NCBI GenBank assembly: GCA_001587635.1
Contig: LNJE01000016.1
Span: 1 to 33,748, forward strand
Direction of reading: 5' to 3'
Source of the DNA: Methanofastidiosum methylothiophilum
GTDB lineage: Archaea > Methanobacteriota_B > Thermococci > Methanofastidiosales > Methanofastidiosaceae
DNA length: 33,748 nucleotides
Shown here: positions 9,820-17,832 of the stretch, in pieces
How the letters are laid out: each line of letters starts with the position of its first letter
How positions within the stretch are numbered: position 1 is the first letter of the stretch
Notes under the pieces: generated by a model
The model's input: only the letters and a program-made list of their open reading frames with translations
Told to the model about the DNA's origin: nothing
The model's database searches: none
Translations under genes and position numbers: made by a program

Positions 9820-10581
9820 TTACTCAATTAATTCAGAATAAATATCATTAAAAGAACCCTTATATTTAGCATTGATTAAAGAGTAGTACTTTGTCTTTTC
9901 AATATATGTATTTGTATCGCTAGTTGGGTCAAAAACAATCCAATCGTCTTGATATAGTAATTCCACCCATGCATGTCCCGCATTGGATGAAGTCAATCCA
10001 AATACAACTTTTACGTCCTCTGGGCTATATCCGTTTGCCCTTAACAGAGTACACAATAATATGGCTTGATCTTCACAATCGCCTGTTTTTAGCTTTAGAG
10101 TTTCCTCAGGGAACTGCCAGTACTCAAATCTAAAATCATGAGTCACATAATCCTCTAAATATTTTATTTCATCCTTAACAAATCTATATATAACTAGTGG
10201 ATCATTTGTATTTATTTTATTGACTAAAGACTTAACTGTTTCGTTATTGGGGGTAACAAAAACTGTTACATCATTTTTTTTTAATTTTTCGTAAATTGTT
10301 ATTTGCTCCTCTAATCGATTGATATTCTGGGTCCTTAGGAAAATTTTTGCTTCTATATCGAGAATATTCTGATCTTCTTCCGCTATCAAACTGTCAATAC
10401 TTCTTAGTTCATTTTCAAGATTGGCTTGTTCCTTTGTATGTTGAAATAGTGCATCTTTTAGTTTTTTTTCTTGAAGTAAGGTAGAATTATATTGATAACG
10501 CTTAATCACGTATCCTGAAAATAATGAGGATGTTATAACCATCAATGCAATTATTAGGATCTTAAATGACTTTGTTCTCAA
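9820..10581 (-). CDS. Membrane-anchored transglutaminase-like cysteine protease
   Basis: The 253 residues comprise an N-terminal membrane anchor (about 8-26), a predicted coiled coil (about 35-105, Leu/Glu/Lys-rich) and a transglutaminase-like papain-fold domain (about 128-235). The catalytic triad is complete: Cys169 in TGDCEDQAILL, His203 in GHAWVEL and Asp218 in VFDPTSD. Archaeal proteins of this type are generally peptidases or amidases facing outside the cell; the substrate is unknown. The start is a TTG at 10581, supported by GAGGT inside the end of the upstream gene; the upstream stop codon lies one base away, so the two are translationally coupled. The paralogue upstream has the same layout but lacks the triad. 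Confidence 0.82.
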   Translation of the reverse strand: MRTKSFKILIIALMVITSSLFSGYVIKRYQYNSTLLQEKKLKDALFQHTKEQANLENELRSIDSLIAEEDQNILDIEAKIFLRTQNINRLEEQITIYEKLKKNDVTVFVTPNNETVKSLVNKINTNDPLVIYRFVKDEIKYLEDYVTHDFRFEYWQFPEETLKLKTGDCEDQAILLCTLLRANGYSPEDVKVVFGLTSSNAGHAWVELLYQDDWIVFDPTSDTNTYIEKTKYYSLINAKYKGSFNDIYSELIE

Positions 10582-10582
10582 T

Positions 10583-11449
10583 TTAATACCTCAAAATGAT
10601 TTTATCATTGAATCTAAATAACTCTTGGATTCTGTATAATTTGTAAATGTCATTTTTATTGAATGAATCAAAGTTATTATTTTCCCTTGGCAAAAGCAAA
10701 TAAGTGCTCCCGCCCAATTTTAGCTCCACCCACATATCGGAAAAAGTTGACTCACTCATATTGACTTTTGCACCTACTATTTCTACATCGTTCTCATTGA
10801 ATCCAACAGATCTCAAAAGAGATGCTAGTAAAACTATTTTATCTTCGTAGCTCCCTTTTTTATTATCTATAGTATTTTTAGAGTAATTCCAGTAATCAAT
10901 TCTGCCATTTCTTGTAAGCTTATCTTCTTTGACAATTTCATCNCGTGCATAGTTGAATATAGNTTTGGCTTTTTCNTTGCTTCCCATATTGGATTTAGTT
11001 ATTTGCTCCAATACTTTTAAAACNCTTGAGTTATTGACGTCAACAAATTCACGNGGATCTTTAGATTCATATATAGAATAAGAATAAACATCCTGATTTA
11101 GCTTGTTCTGTAAATTTAAAAGATTNTTTTCTGCTTCATTTAGTTCATTTTTATGTTGTATTTTTCCTAATAATATTAATTTTTTTTCTATNAATGTTGC
11201 ATTAGTTTCTTTAAGATTAGAATATGANTGTNTTANTGTATCTTCTAAATCTTTATTTAACTTNAATTGTAAATTTAATTTTTGGGTTTGTTCNACTATC
11301 ATNAAGGTTGAAAANNATATGCCAAATAGTAAAAATAAAATTACAAAATANCTTTTAATCATATTTTTTTGATANTNTATCTCTATATAAAAATTACTTA
11401 AATTNAATGTGTGNCTAATATAATTATTGTTTTTAAAATATNGACTCAC
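10583..11449 (-). CDS. Transglutaminase-like paralogue lacking the catalytic triad
   Basis: This has the same architecture as the following gene: a membrane segment (YFVILFLLFGI), a coiled-coil-like stretch and a transglutaminase-like domain. In an ungapped alignment each catalytic position is changed: Cys to Ser200 in KKGSYEDKIVLL, His to Asp238 in FSDMWVEL, and Asp to Leu253 in YLLLPREN. The bases coding these residues contain no N, so the changes are not masking artefacts. It looks like a pseudoenzyme, perhaps a partner or regulator of the active copy. About two dozen codons in the N-terminal two thirds hold ambiguous bases. The GTG at 11449 overlaps the preceding stop and has AGGA 8 bases upstream; an ATG at 11362 gives an N-terminus more like the paralogue and may be the true start. 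Confidence 0.72.
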   Translation of the reverse strand: MSXYFKNNNYIXHTXNLSNFYIEIXYQKNMIKXYFVILFLLFGIXFSTXMIXEQTQKLNLQXKLNKDLEDTXXXSYSNLKETNATXIEKKLILLGKIQHKNELNEAEXNLLNLQNKLNQDVYSYSIYESKDXREFVDVNNSXVLKVLEQITKSNMGSXEKAKXIFNYAXDEIVKEDKLTRNGRIDYWNYSKNTIDNKKGSYEDKIVLLASLLRSVGFNENDVEIVGAKVNMSESTFSDMWVELKLGGSTYLLLPRENNNFDSFNKNDIYKLYRIQELFRFNDKIILRY

Positions 11450-12786
11450 TAGTCCGATCCTATTAGTTTCCTTGCNGCCATCGTAANTGGATCTAAAGCA
11501 CTAGATATTGGTGGGGCATAAGATGTTTCTGATGTTGCNAGTTGATGGACAGTTGTTTTTCTNCCTATGAGAAGNGCCATTGCATCGATTCTTCCCTTTA
11601 CCTCTTCNTTAGATATGACTTGGGCACCAATTACCCTATAGTCGCTGTCTGATAGNATTTTAACATATATATCNTCNCCCCGAGGNTAGTACTTAGCACG
11701 TGTTAGCCCTTTTGCATTGCCTTCAATNGGGCTAATTCCATATTCAAGTGCCCTTTCTTTTGTGATCCCAACTGTACCAACTTCTAATTCACCAATTACT
11801 GCAATACTTGGGCTTGATATAGAACCAAAAACAGAATTTTTGCCCAATATGTTATCTGCAACTAGAACACCTTGCCTAATTGCTGTCGAGCCCAAAGCAC
11901 TAATTGTAGATTTATGAGTTATTATATCTGTGACCTCGATACAATTACCGCATGCGTAAACATTTTTAAGGTATTTCCCGTGCCTTCTTACTCTCAATGA
12001 GGCATCCGTTACAATTGCACCNGTTATTCCAGTTTCAATNCCGGCATTTTTCGCTAATTCTACATTNGGCCTTACTCCTACGGANACTAAAACTAAATCT
12101 GTCTCAAACTCATTTCCATTGGCCTTGACATGAGTTACCTNTTTACTTCCTATAAAGGATGAAGCGACTGTAGATGTATGAANNTNCATATTTANTGAGG
12201 ATANNTAATCTTCTACNATANTNCTCATATCTTTATCTAACATATTNGGNAGAACTCGATCCTTCATTTCAATTAGCCTTGACTTAAGACCTTTTTTAAG
12301 AAAAGCATGTGCCATCTCAAGACCAATGGCCCCTGCACCTATTATTGTTGGAGATTTTGTATTTTTTAATGCGTCAGATATTTTTAAAGCATCTTCTAAT
12401 GAATTTAAGAAATAAATTCCTTCCAAGTTTATCCCTGGAATAGGGGGAATTATAGGTTTTGCTCCAGTAGCTATTACTAAAGTATCATATTTAAGTTTCT
12501 CATTACCAAAAAATATCTCATTTGTATCTAAATCTATTTTATCAACTGTTGTTTCATTGAGTATGTTAATGTCCATCTCAGAATAATACTTTTTATCTCT
12601 AAGGACGAGGGTATCAAATGAAGTAATCATTCCAGAAAACACAAAAGGAATTCCACAAGGACTATATGCAAAATATTTACGATCAGTTATAACTGTGATA
12701 TCTATATCTTTGTTTTTCTTTCTAACTTGGGATGCTACAGGTAATCCCGCAGCTCCTGCACCTATTATAACAAGGTGTTTTTGCAT
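11449..12786 (-). CDS. CoA-disulfide reductase / NAD(P)H oxidase-type flavoprotein
   Basis: This is a FAD- and NAD(P)H-dependent pyridine nucleotide-disulfide oxidoreductase of 445 residues. An N-terminal FAD loop is seen as VIIGAGAAGLPVA, a second dinucleotide loop as TIIGAGAIGLEMA, and a single redox cysteine in YSPCGIPF (residue 44). The single-cysteine SPCG form marks the CoA-disulfide reductase, polysulfide reductase and NADH oxidase group rather than two-cysteine glutathione or lipoamide reductases. Probable roles are CoA redox balance, oxygen removal or sulfur reduction. The C-terminal half contains many N bases. The start ATG at 12786 fits a leaderless promoter; a TTG six bases upstream is the alternative. 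It leads a minus-strand operon with the two transglutaminase-like genes, a functional link I cannot explain. Confidence 0.88.
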   Translation of the reverse strand: MQKHLVIIGAGAAGLPVASQVRKKNKDIDITVITDRKYFAYSPCGIPFVFSGMITSFDTLVLRDKKYYSEMDINILNETTVDKIDLDTNEIFFGNEKLKYDTLVIATGAKPIIPPIPGINLEGIYFLNSLEDALKISDALKNTKSPTIIGAGAIGLEMAHAFLKKGLKSRLIEMKDRVXXNMLDKDMXXXVEDXXSSXNMXXHTSTVASSFIGSKXVTHVKANGNEFETDLVLXSVGVRXNVELAKNAXIETGIXGAIVTDASLRVRRHGKYLKNVYACGNCIEVTDIITHKSTISALGSTAIRQGVLVADNILGKNSVFGSISSPSIAVIGELEVGTVGITKERALEYGISXIEGNAKGLTRAKYXPRXXDIYVKXLSDSDYRVIGAQVISXEEVKGRIDAMXLLIXRKTTVHQXATSETSYAPPISSALDPXTMXARKLIGSD

Positions 12787-12808
12787 GTTCAATATAAACC
12801 GGTAACAG

Positions 12809-12820
12809 CTTTTTAAAGTT
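12809..12820 (-). promoter_or_regulatory. TATA box of the flavoprotein operon
   Basis: The minus strand reads AACTTTAAAAAG, centred 27-28 bases before the ATG at 12786. No ribosome binding site precedes the ATG, so the transcript is probably leaderless. Confidence 0.5.
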
Positions 12821-12865
12821 AAGGTTTAATATTTTTGTAATTATGGCCAGTTCCTAAGTCTTTAT

Positions 12866-13399
12866 TTATAATGTCTTGCCCAAGAGTATTATTAGAAAAA
12901 TGCCAGCCGTATTAAGGACATAGGATATAATTCCAAAATGTTTTAGTTTTACTTCTTTCGATGATGCAAGTATTGTGATACCTACCTCATCAGGTAGTGG
13001 GGTTGCTATAAAAATAGCTCCAAGGGTATATGCTAAATATTTTTGATAAATTTTGGGTATTTTATTCAATGTAAAGAGTGATATTTTATGCTGTGAAAAT
13101 TCTTTTATTTCATCAGCAAACGAAATTCGAATAAAGTGGAATATTAAGAAATCACCCACTAACGAGCCAATTCCTGCAATTAATCCTAGAAGTATAAAGT
13201 TGTTATTAGTTGAAAAAATTAAGATTAAGGCAGTAGCAATTGGGGCAGTGAAAGAAAAGACATATAATATTCCAGAAATAAAAATACCTACATAACCCCA
13301 TTCTACAAAACTTTCAGGGATAAGATTACTTAGCCCTCCAAAGAGGAAGAAAGTCAATAAATATAATACTCCTAACGATTTAAATTTTTTATATTTCAT
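12866..13399 (-). CDS. Multi-pass membrane protein, SNARE-associated/DedA (VTT)-like
   Basis: This is a 177-residue hydrophobic protein with about four to five membrane spans (near 8-25, 36-56, 60-85, 120-145 and 155-175). A glycine-rich GLIAGIGSLVGDFLIFHF followed later by FIATPLPDEVGITILASS resembles the re-entrant helices of VTT/DedA proteins, which are linked to lipid scrambling or membrane homeostasis. The match is by pattern only. I prefer the ATG at 13399, just after the DUF1003 stop codon, over an in-frame TTG at 13441 that lies inside the upstream gene. It is co-directional with the DUF1003 gene and likely in its operon. Confidence 0.6.
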   Translation of the reverse strand: MKYKKFKSLGVLYLLTFFLFGGLSNLIPESFVEWGYVGIFISGILYVFSFTAPIATALILIFSTNNNFILLGLIAGIGSLVGDFLIFHFIRISFADEIKEFSQHKISLFTLNKIPKIYQKYLAYTLGAIFIATPLPDEVGITILASSKEVKLKHFGIISYVLNTAGIFLIILLGKTL

Positions 13400-13418
13400 T
13401 ACACTAACCAGAATAGGA

Positions 13419-13876
13419 TTAATTTTTAATTGAATCTTCAATTGAAGATAATTTTTGATAAATCAATTGAATAGCATTATTTTGTGCATCTAGATTATCC
13501 AATATTACCCGTATTTCTTCTTCTGTTTTTAAATTTATCAGATAATCTGTATGGGTTTCTGATCTAATTTTTGTATCTTGTCTATTCTGGCTCATCATTA
13601 TAACTGGTGCGGTATAAGATGCTAAGAATGAAACAACTAGATCTAAGGATATGAAAGGGTAAGGGTCCAAACGACTAATCCAAGTAGTAATATTCAAAGA
13701 TACCCATATTAATAAAATTATAGTCTGTGCAAAAATGAATCTCCACAAACCAATTTTTGATGTAGCCCAATCAGAGGCTTTTCACCAAATGTTTGTCTTT
13801 CTTCATATAATTCATTAACATCACATATTTTTTCATGTTCATGTTTATATGGCTTAGGAAACTTTAATTTATCCAT
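13419..13876 (-). pseudogene. DUF1003 membrane protein gene with a one-base frameshift
   Basis: The intact reading begins at the ATG at 13876, with AGGTGA (minus strand, 13881-13886) 4 bases upstream, and runs in frame to about 13780 (MDKLKFPKPYKHEHEK, then ELYEERQTFGEK). The next frame picks up ASDWATSKIGLWRFIFAQ and continues through two membrane spans and the hydrophilic coiled C-terminus to the stop at 13419. DUF1003 proteins usually carry this 'TFGE(R/K)xAD' segment directly before 'GxWRFI', so one base (a G) appears to be missing near 13776-13783, next to a T-run on the plus strand. This may be a sequencing error or a true mutation; the downstream part is otherwise undamaged. The family function is unknown. 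Confidence 0.75.
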
Positions 13877-13907
13877 TTTTTCACCTATAACTTGACCTTT
13901 TTTAGAT

Positions 13908-13919
13908 AATTATATATTT
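13908..13919 (-). promoter_or_regulatory. TATA box of the DUF1003 gene
   Basis: The minus strand reads AAATATATAATT, placing transcription start near 13888, just before the AGGTGA ribosome binding site. It forms a divergent promoter region with the AlkD-like gene. Confidence 0.45.
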
Positions 13920-13941
13920 AATTAACTAGTTGGAATAGGAT

Positions 13942-13950
13942 TAAATATAA
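13942..13950 (+). promoter_or_regulatory. TATA box of the AlkD-like gene
   Basis: TAAATATAA is centred 27 bases before the ATG at 13973, and no ribosome binding site is seen, so the transcript is probably leaderless. Confidence 0.5.
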
Positions 13951-13972
13951 AATAGGGCAATATATAATTCAT

Positions 13973-14713
13973 ATGAAAGATTCAATATCAAATGAATATC
14001 TCTCAGAAATTGTTGATAAAGCAATTATTAACTTATCTAATAATAATTTAGATATTTTCTTTGATTCGTTAAAACCAATACTAGAAAAGAAGTGTCCCTT
14101 TTCTAAACTAGATGTAATTGGAAGGAATTTGGGATTAAATCTAAAGAATAAACCAGAATTGCTTATCCAAGGATTTGATATGTTAATCGGATCTAATAAA
14201 ATGGCAAGCTATGTACTCGTAAGCCAAGGATTATTCCAACTTATGCCAGAGAATCTTAATTTGGTAATGGAAAAAAGTAGACAATATATAATATATGGAG
14301 ATAAGTGGTATGTTTGCGATATAATTGGAGAGAGAAGCATAGGATTATCTTTAGTTAATTACTTTGATATCGCGCTTCCATGGATTGAAAAGTTTTTACA
14401 CGACGAAAATAAATGGCTTAGGAGATCTGCTGGCGTTTCTACCCATTTCTTTAGCAAACGAATATTAGATCAAAAGGAGAGAACAATTATATTATTAAAT
14501 ATCTTAGAGCCACATATAGAAGAGAAAGATATAGATATAGTAAAAGGAATTGGCTGGGGATTAAAAACAATTGGTAAATACCACCCAGACATACTTGCTG
14601 AATTCTTATTGGCACAATTAAGTAAAGATAAGAAGATATCAAAAACTATGCTTAGAAAAGCTTTGACTTACCTACCAATGGATAAAAAAAAGGAGATAGA
14701 GTCATTTGTATAA
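13973..14713 (+). CDS. AlkD-like DNA alkylation repair family protein
   Basis: The 246 residues are almost entirely helical repeats. The pattern GDKWYVCDIIGERSIG, HDENKWLRRSAGV and the later DIVKGIGWGLKTIGKYHP followed by SKTMLRKALTYLP is characteristic of the AlkD/AlkC HEAT-like family, whose bacterial members remove bulky or positively charged alkylated bases. I cannot confirm the catalytic Trp/Asp positions without alignment, so a non-catalytic DNA-binding role is possible. The transcript is likely leaderless. The last 8 bases overlap the radical SAM gene, which itself carries a DNA-binding HhH domain. That coupling supports a joint role in DNA lesion processing, which is inference. Confidence 0.75.
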   Translation: MKDSISNEYLSEIVDKAIINLSNNNLDIFFDSLKPILEKKCPFSKLDVIGRNLGLNLKNKPELLIQGFDMLIGSNKMASYVLVSQGLFQLMPENLNLVMEKSRQYIIYGDKWYVCDIIGERSIGLSLVNYFDIALPWIEKFLHDENKWLRRSAGVSTHFFSKRILDQKERTIILLNILEPHIEEKDIDIVKGIGWGLKTIGKYHPDILAEFLLAQLSKDKKISKTMLRKALTYLPMDKKKEIESFV

Positions 14714-15830
14714 AGAGTATTCTACAAAACATATCTTAAACGTTCATAAACATTGTGATGGTGGGTGGTTTTGGATAAAATATTCTGCATCCCCTTATCT
14801 TGGATGCGAATACGGATGTAGTTACTGTTATTGCAGAGAGGATAAATATGACCCACATAAACGTGAAATAGATCCTGAAATAATTGAGTTAGAGGATCCT
14901 TTTTCCGAATATATTAAAGTTAAAAAGGATGCACCAGATCTTTTTAGAAAAGCAATTACTAATAAACCTAAAGATTTGATTTATCTTGATAGCTATCAAC
15001 CTGTTGAAAATAAATATGGTTACTGTAGGAAAATTTTAGAAGCATGTCTTGATTTAGAATTTCCTATTTTTATTAATGAAAAATCTCCACTTCTGTTAAA
15101 AGATTTAGACATTTTAAATGAGATTAATAAAAAGTCTTATGTCAACGTTGGTTGGTCAATTATTGCTAGTAGTGCTGACAAAGCATTTTCAATATTTGAG
15201 CCTAATTCCCCAAATCCTAATTCTAGATTCGAGTCAATGAAAATATTGTCAGAAAATAATATTCTTACAGGAACAATATTAATGCCAATACTTCCATATA
15301 TTTATGACAGTGAAGATAATATTGAAGAGGTTGTAAAAAAAACTGCTTCTAATGGAGGAAAATATATTTTGGACGGAGGATTAACACTAAATGGGTACTG
15401 TAAAAACTACTTCTTTAATTTTTTAGAAAAATATAATTCTTCATTAATTGAAAAATATGAATTACTTTTTTCTAATGATAAATTATATTCTCAAGTTAAT
15501 ATTAAAATCCATAAAATAGTTTTGAAGTATTGCCAAAAATATAATCTTCAGAATTACATTACAAGACCAATAGATTATTTCCCTATAGAGTATCAAATTA
15601 ATAAAAAAGTATCAGAAAAATTATTTCTTAAAGCAAGAGAGATTCAATTAGAAGGAGGCGATAGATATAAAGAATGGGCATATAGAAAAGCAGCATGGGA
15701 AGTAGATGAGCTTGAAGAGAGCATAAGCACTATTTATAGAAATGAAGGATTAAAAGGATTATTAAAGATAAAAGGCGTAGGTAAATCAATTGGAATGGAA
15801 ATTGAAAAATTAATTAAATCGAATAATTAG
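14706..15830 (+). CDS. SPL-like radical SAM protein fused to a polymerase-beta-type HhH domain
   Basis: The 374 residues start with a radical SAM core: the 4Fe-4S motif CEYGCSYC (Cys34, Cys38, Cys41) sits in a spore-photoproduct-lyase-like context (SPYLGCEYGCSYCYCRED), followed by a TIM-barrel region to about 300. The last ~55 residues (WAYRKAAWEVDELEESI, then KIKGVGKSIGMEIEKLI) match the 8-kDa-type helix-hairpin-helix of family X DNA polymerases, a single-strand or gapped DNA-binding module. This suggests radical chemistry on a DNA base, as spore photoproduct lyase does. The start is a TTG at 14706, with AGGAG at 14691-14695 inside the upstream gene; no other start lies before the Fe-S motif. 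It overlaps the AlkD-like gene by 8 bases. Confidence 0.8.
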   Translation: MYKEYSTKHILNVHKHCDGGWFWIKYSASPYLGCEYGCSYCYCREDKYDPHKREIDPEIIELEDPFSEYIKVKKDAPDLFRKAITNKPKDLIYLDSYQPVENKYGYCRKILEACLDLEFPIFINEKSPLLLKDLDILNEINKKSYVNVGWSIIASSADKAFSIFEPNSPNPNSRFESMKILSENNILTGTILMPILPYIYDSEDNIEEVVKKTASNGGKYILDGGLTLNGYCKNYFFNFLEKYNSSLIEKYELLFSNDKLYSQVNIKIHKIVLKYCQKYNLQNYITRPIDYFPIEYQINKKVSEKLFLKAREIQLEGGDRYKEWAYRKAAWEVDELEESISTIYRNEGLKGLLKIKGVGKSIGMEIEKLIKSNN

Positions 15831-15845
15831 AGAGATAGTCGAAAA

Positions 15846-15893
15846 TTATATAAAAAGATTTATTGTAAAAATCTCAAGATAGTTAAAAGTGAT
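15846..15893 (+). promoter_or_regulatory. Promoter and ribosome binding site of the ABC exporter operon
   Basis: TTATATAAAA at 15846-15855 gives an expected start near 15877, and AGTGAT at about 15888-15893 precedes the ATG at 15897. This promoter probably drives all three genes to 20797. Confidence 0.5.
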
Positions 15894-15896
15894 ATT

Positions 15897-17108
15897 ATGA
15901 AAATAATAACTTATTTAATGATTGGAATGTTGTTGTTGGCTTCAGTGATGTATGTCTCAGCATCCGATAAAAATTTTGATATAATTGTACTACAAGGGAA
16001 CTCACTTAAAGTGGGAACAGAAAATAATCTAGTTACTCTTACGATTAATAATGAAACATCTTTAGAATTCCAAAATGTTAAAATTTACTTAGATTTAACC
16101 TTTCCTTTTTCTAAATCAAATAAAGAATCTGATCAATTTGTAATTGGAAATCTTACCACAATACCAAAAGGTGCATTTTTTGTAATTGATGTCGAGAGCG
16201 GTGCTGCATATGGAAATTACAAAATCCCCGTGATTGTTGAAACGAATAGGGGAAAGTACCATGAAGAGATAGAAATTAAAGTTATAGGTGATACCCTTGT
16301 TAGCGTAGATGATTTCACGATAAATGGGGTAAAAGGTAAAACTGTGGACCCTGGATCAATATTTAATCTTAATTTAAGATTGAAAAATGTTGGGGGAAAC
16401 AGATTACAGTGGTTAAAAGTTACCTTAGATACTAAAGATCCAGAGATTATTCCCGTTTCTTCATCTTTAACTAAGACTTTTCAAGATGTTAGAACAGGAG
16501 AATACGTTATAGCTAATTATGACTTATCGGTGGGAAAAGTAATTCCTCCAAAGAACCATATAATGACATTGACTCTAACTTTCCAAGACAATCTAGGAGT
16601 TACGTATACTCAAAGCGAGGTACTAGGTTTAAAAATAACTGGAACGCCACAATTAGAACTTGGTAGAAGAACTACAGACCCAACTAGAATAATGCAAAAT
16701 CAACCCTTTATTTTAACCTTGAAAATAGAAAATATTGGGACAACTGATGCAGATAATGTTAAACTAAAAATAGAATCTCCTTTTTTAGGGGATAGTGAAG
16801 CATACTTAGGTAAAATATCAAAGAATGATTATGCAAATGGCGTATTTGCTCTAAATTCAGGAATAAACAGTGGAGAAATTAAATGCAAACTTATCGTAAC
16901 TTATAATGATGATAAAGGATTACAAACTAGTGAAAAAGAATATTTTATCTCCATAAATGCTGTTCCTCAAGCAACACTAGGACAAATGATAGTAGGATCG
17001 ATTCTTCCAATTTTACTGTTGATTGTAATTATTGGTGGGGTATACATTTACAGAAAAAAAAGAAAATCTAAAAAAGAAGAATATTCTAAAGAAAAACTTG
17101 TAAATTAA
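15897..17108 (+). CDS. Exported CARDB/COG1361-like protein with C-terminal membrane anchor
   Basis: The 403 residues start with a signal peptide (YLMIGMLLLASVMYVSASDK). About three Ig-like beta domains follow, of the type with 'LKNVGGNRLQWLKVTL' and 'IENIGTTDADNVKLKI' segments, then a C-terminal span (VGSILPILLLIVIIGGVYIY) and a basic tail (RKKRKSKKE). Almost the whole protein therefore sits outside the cell, held by one helix. Proteins of this kind are often encoded beside FtsX/MacB-type ABC transporters in archaea. It lies 31 bases before the ATPase gene and is likely the extracytoplasmic partner, analogous in position to MacA, although it shares no MacA fold that I can see. Confidence 0.78.
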   Translation: MKIITYLMIGMLLLASVMYVSASDKNFDIIVLQGNSLKVGTENNLVTLTINNETSLEFQNVKIYLDLTFPFSKSNKESDQFVIGNLTTIPKGAFFVIDVESGAAYGNYKIPVIVETNRGKYHEEIEIKVIGDTLVSVDDFTINGVKGKTVDPGSIFNLNLRLKNVGGNRLQWLKVTLDTKDPEIIPVSSSLTKTFQDVRTGEYVIANYDLSVGKVIPPKNHIMTLTLTFQDNLGVTYTQSEVLGLKITGTPQLELGRRTTDPTRIMQNQPFILTLKIENIGTTDADNVKLKIESPFLGDSEAYLGKISKNDYANGVFALNSGINSGEIKCKLIVTYNDDKGLQTSEKEYFISINAVPQATLGQMIVGSILPILLLIVIIGGVYIYRKKRKSKKEEYSKEKLVN

Positions 17109-17139
17109 ATTGAAATAAATTTTTAGAGGGCATTGAAAA

Positions 17140-17832
17140 ATGGAACTACCAATAATTGATGCAAGATCAGTGTATAAATGTTATACTCTTGGAAATACTC
17201 AGATTCCCATTTTACGCGGGATAGATCTTACTGTAAAAAAAGGCGAGATTGTAGCATTAATGGGGCCATCAGGCTCCGGCAAGAGTACTCTTTTAGGAAT
17301 TTTAGGAGGATTAGATGTACCCACATCAGGTAGAATTATAATGGATGGAATTGATATAACTAAACTTCCTGAAAGTAAGCTTGCAGAGATTAGAGGTAAG
17401 AAAATTGGATTTGTTTTTCAAGCTTATAATCTTGTTTCGACACTCACAGCAATTGAAAATGTGATGTTACCTTCATATTTTGTCAAAGGCACTAAAAAAG
17501 ATCCTGAAGAGCTTTTAGAAATAGTAGGTCTTAGTCACAGGAGAAATAACAAACCTACTGAAATGAGTGGTGGAGAGCAACAAAGGGTGGCAATTGCAAG
17601 AGCATTAATAAATAATCCAAAGATTCTTTTTGGTGACGAACCTACAGGTAACTTGGATTCTAAGACTGAACTCAAAATATTGAATTTATTTCAGAGATTA
17701 AGAGAGGATTTTGATTCTACTATTTTCTTAGTTACACACTCTGGTGAGGTGGCTAAAATAGCGGATCGTATTCTCTATATTAGAGATGGTAGATTAGAAA
17801 GGGAGACAAATGTTGGAAAACTCAAAAATTAA
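17140..17832 (+). CDS. LolD/MacB-type ABC transporter ATPase
   Basis: This is the cytoplasmic ATP-hydrolysing subunit, 230 residues. Walker A GPSGSGKST lies at 42-50, the Q-loop glutamine is in FVFQAYNLV near 94, the signature MSGGEQQRVAIARAL is at about 142-156, Walker B ILFGDEPTGNLD is at 162-173, and the switch histidine is in VTHSGEVA. The signature and 'GNLDS' place it in the LolD/MacB/FtsE subgroup of mechanotransmission ABC systems. AGAGGG about 10 bases upstream is the ribosome binding site. The 3' end overlaps the permease gene by 23 bases, so the pair is certainly coupled. Confidence 0.93.
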   Translation: MELPIIDARSVYKCYTLGNTQIPILRGIDLTVKKGEIVALMGPSGSGKSTLLGILGGLDVPTSGRIIMDGIDITKLPESKLAEIRGKKIGFVFQAYNLVSTLTAIENVMLPSYFVKGTKKDPEELLEIVGLSHRRNNKPTEMSGGEQQRVAIARALINNPKILFGDEPTGNLDSKTELKILNLFQRLREDFDSTIFLVTHSGEVAKIADRILYIRDGRLERETNVGKLKN

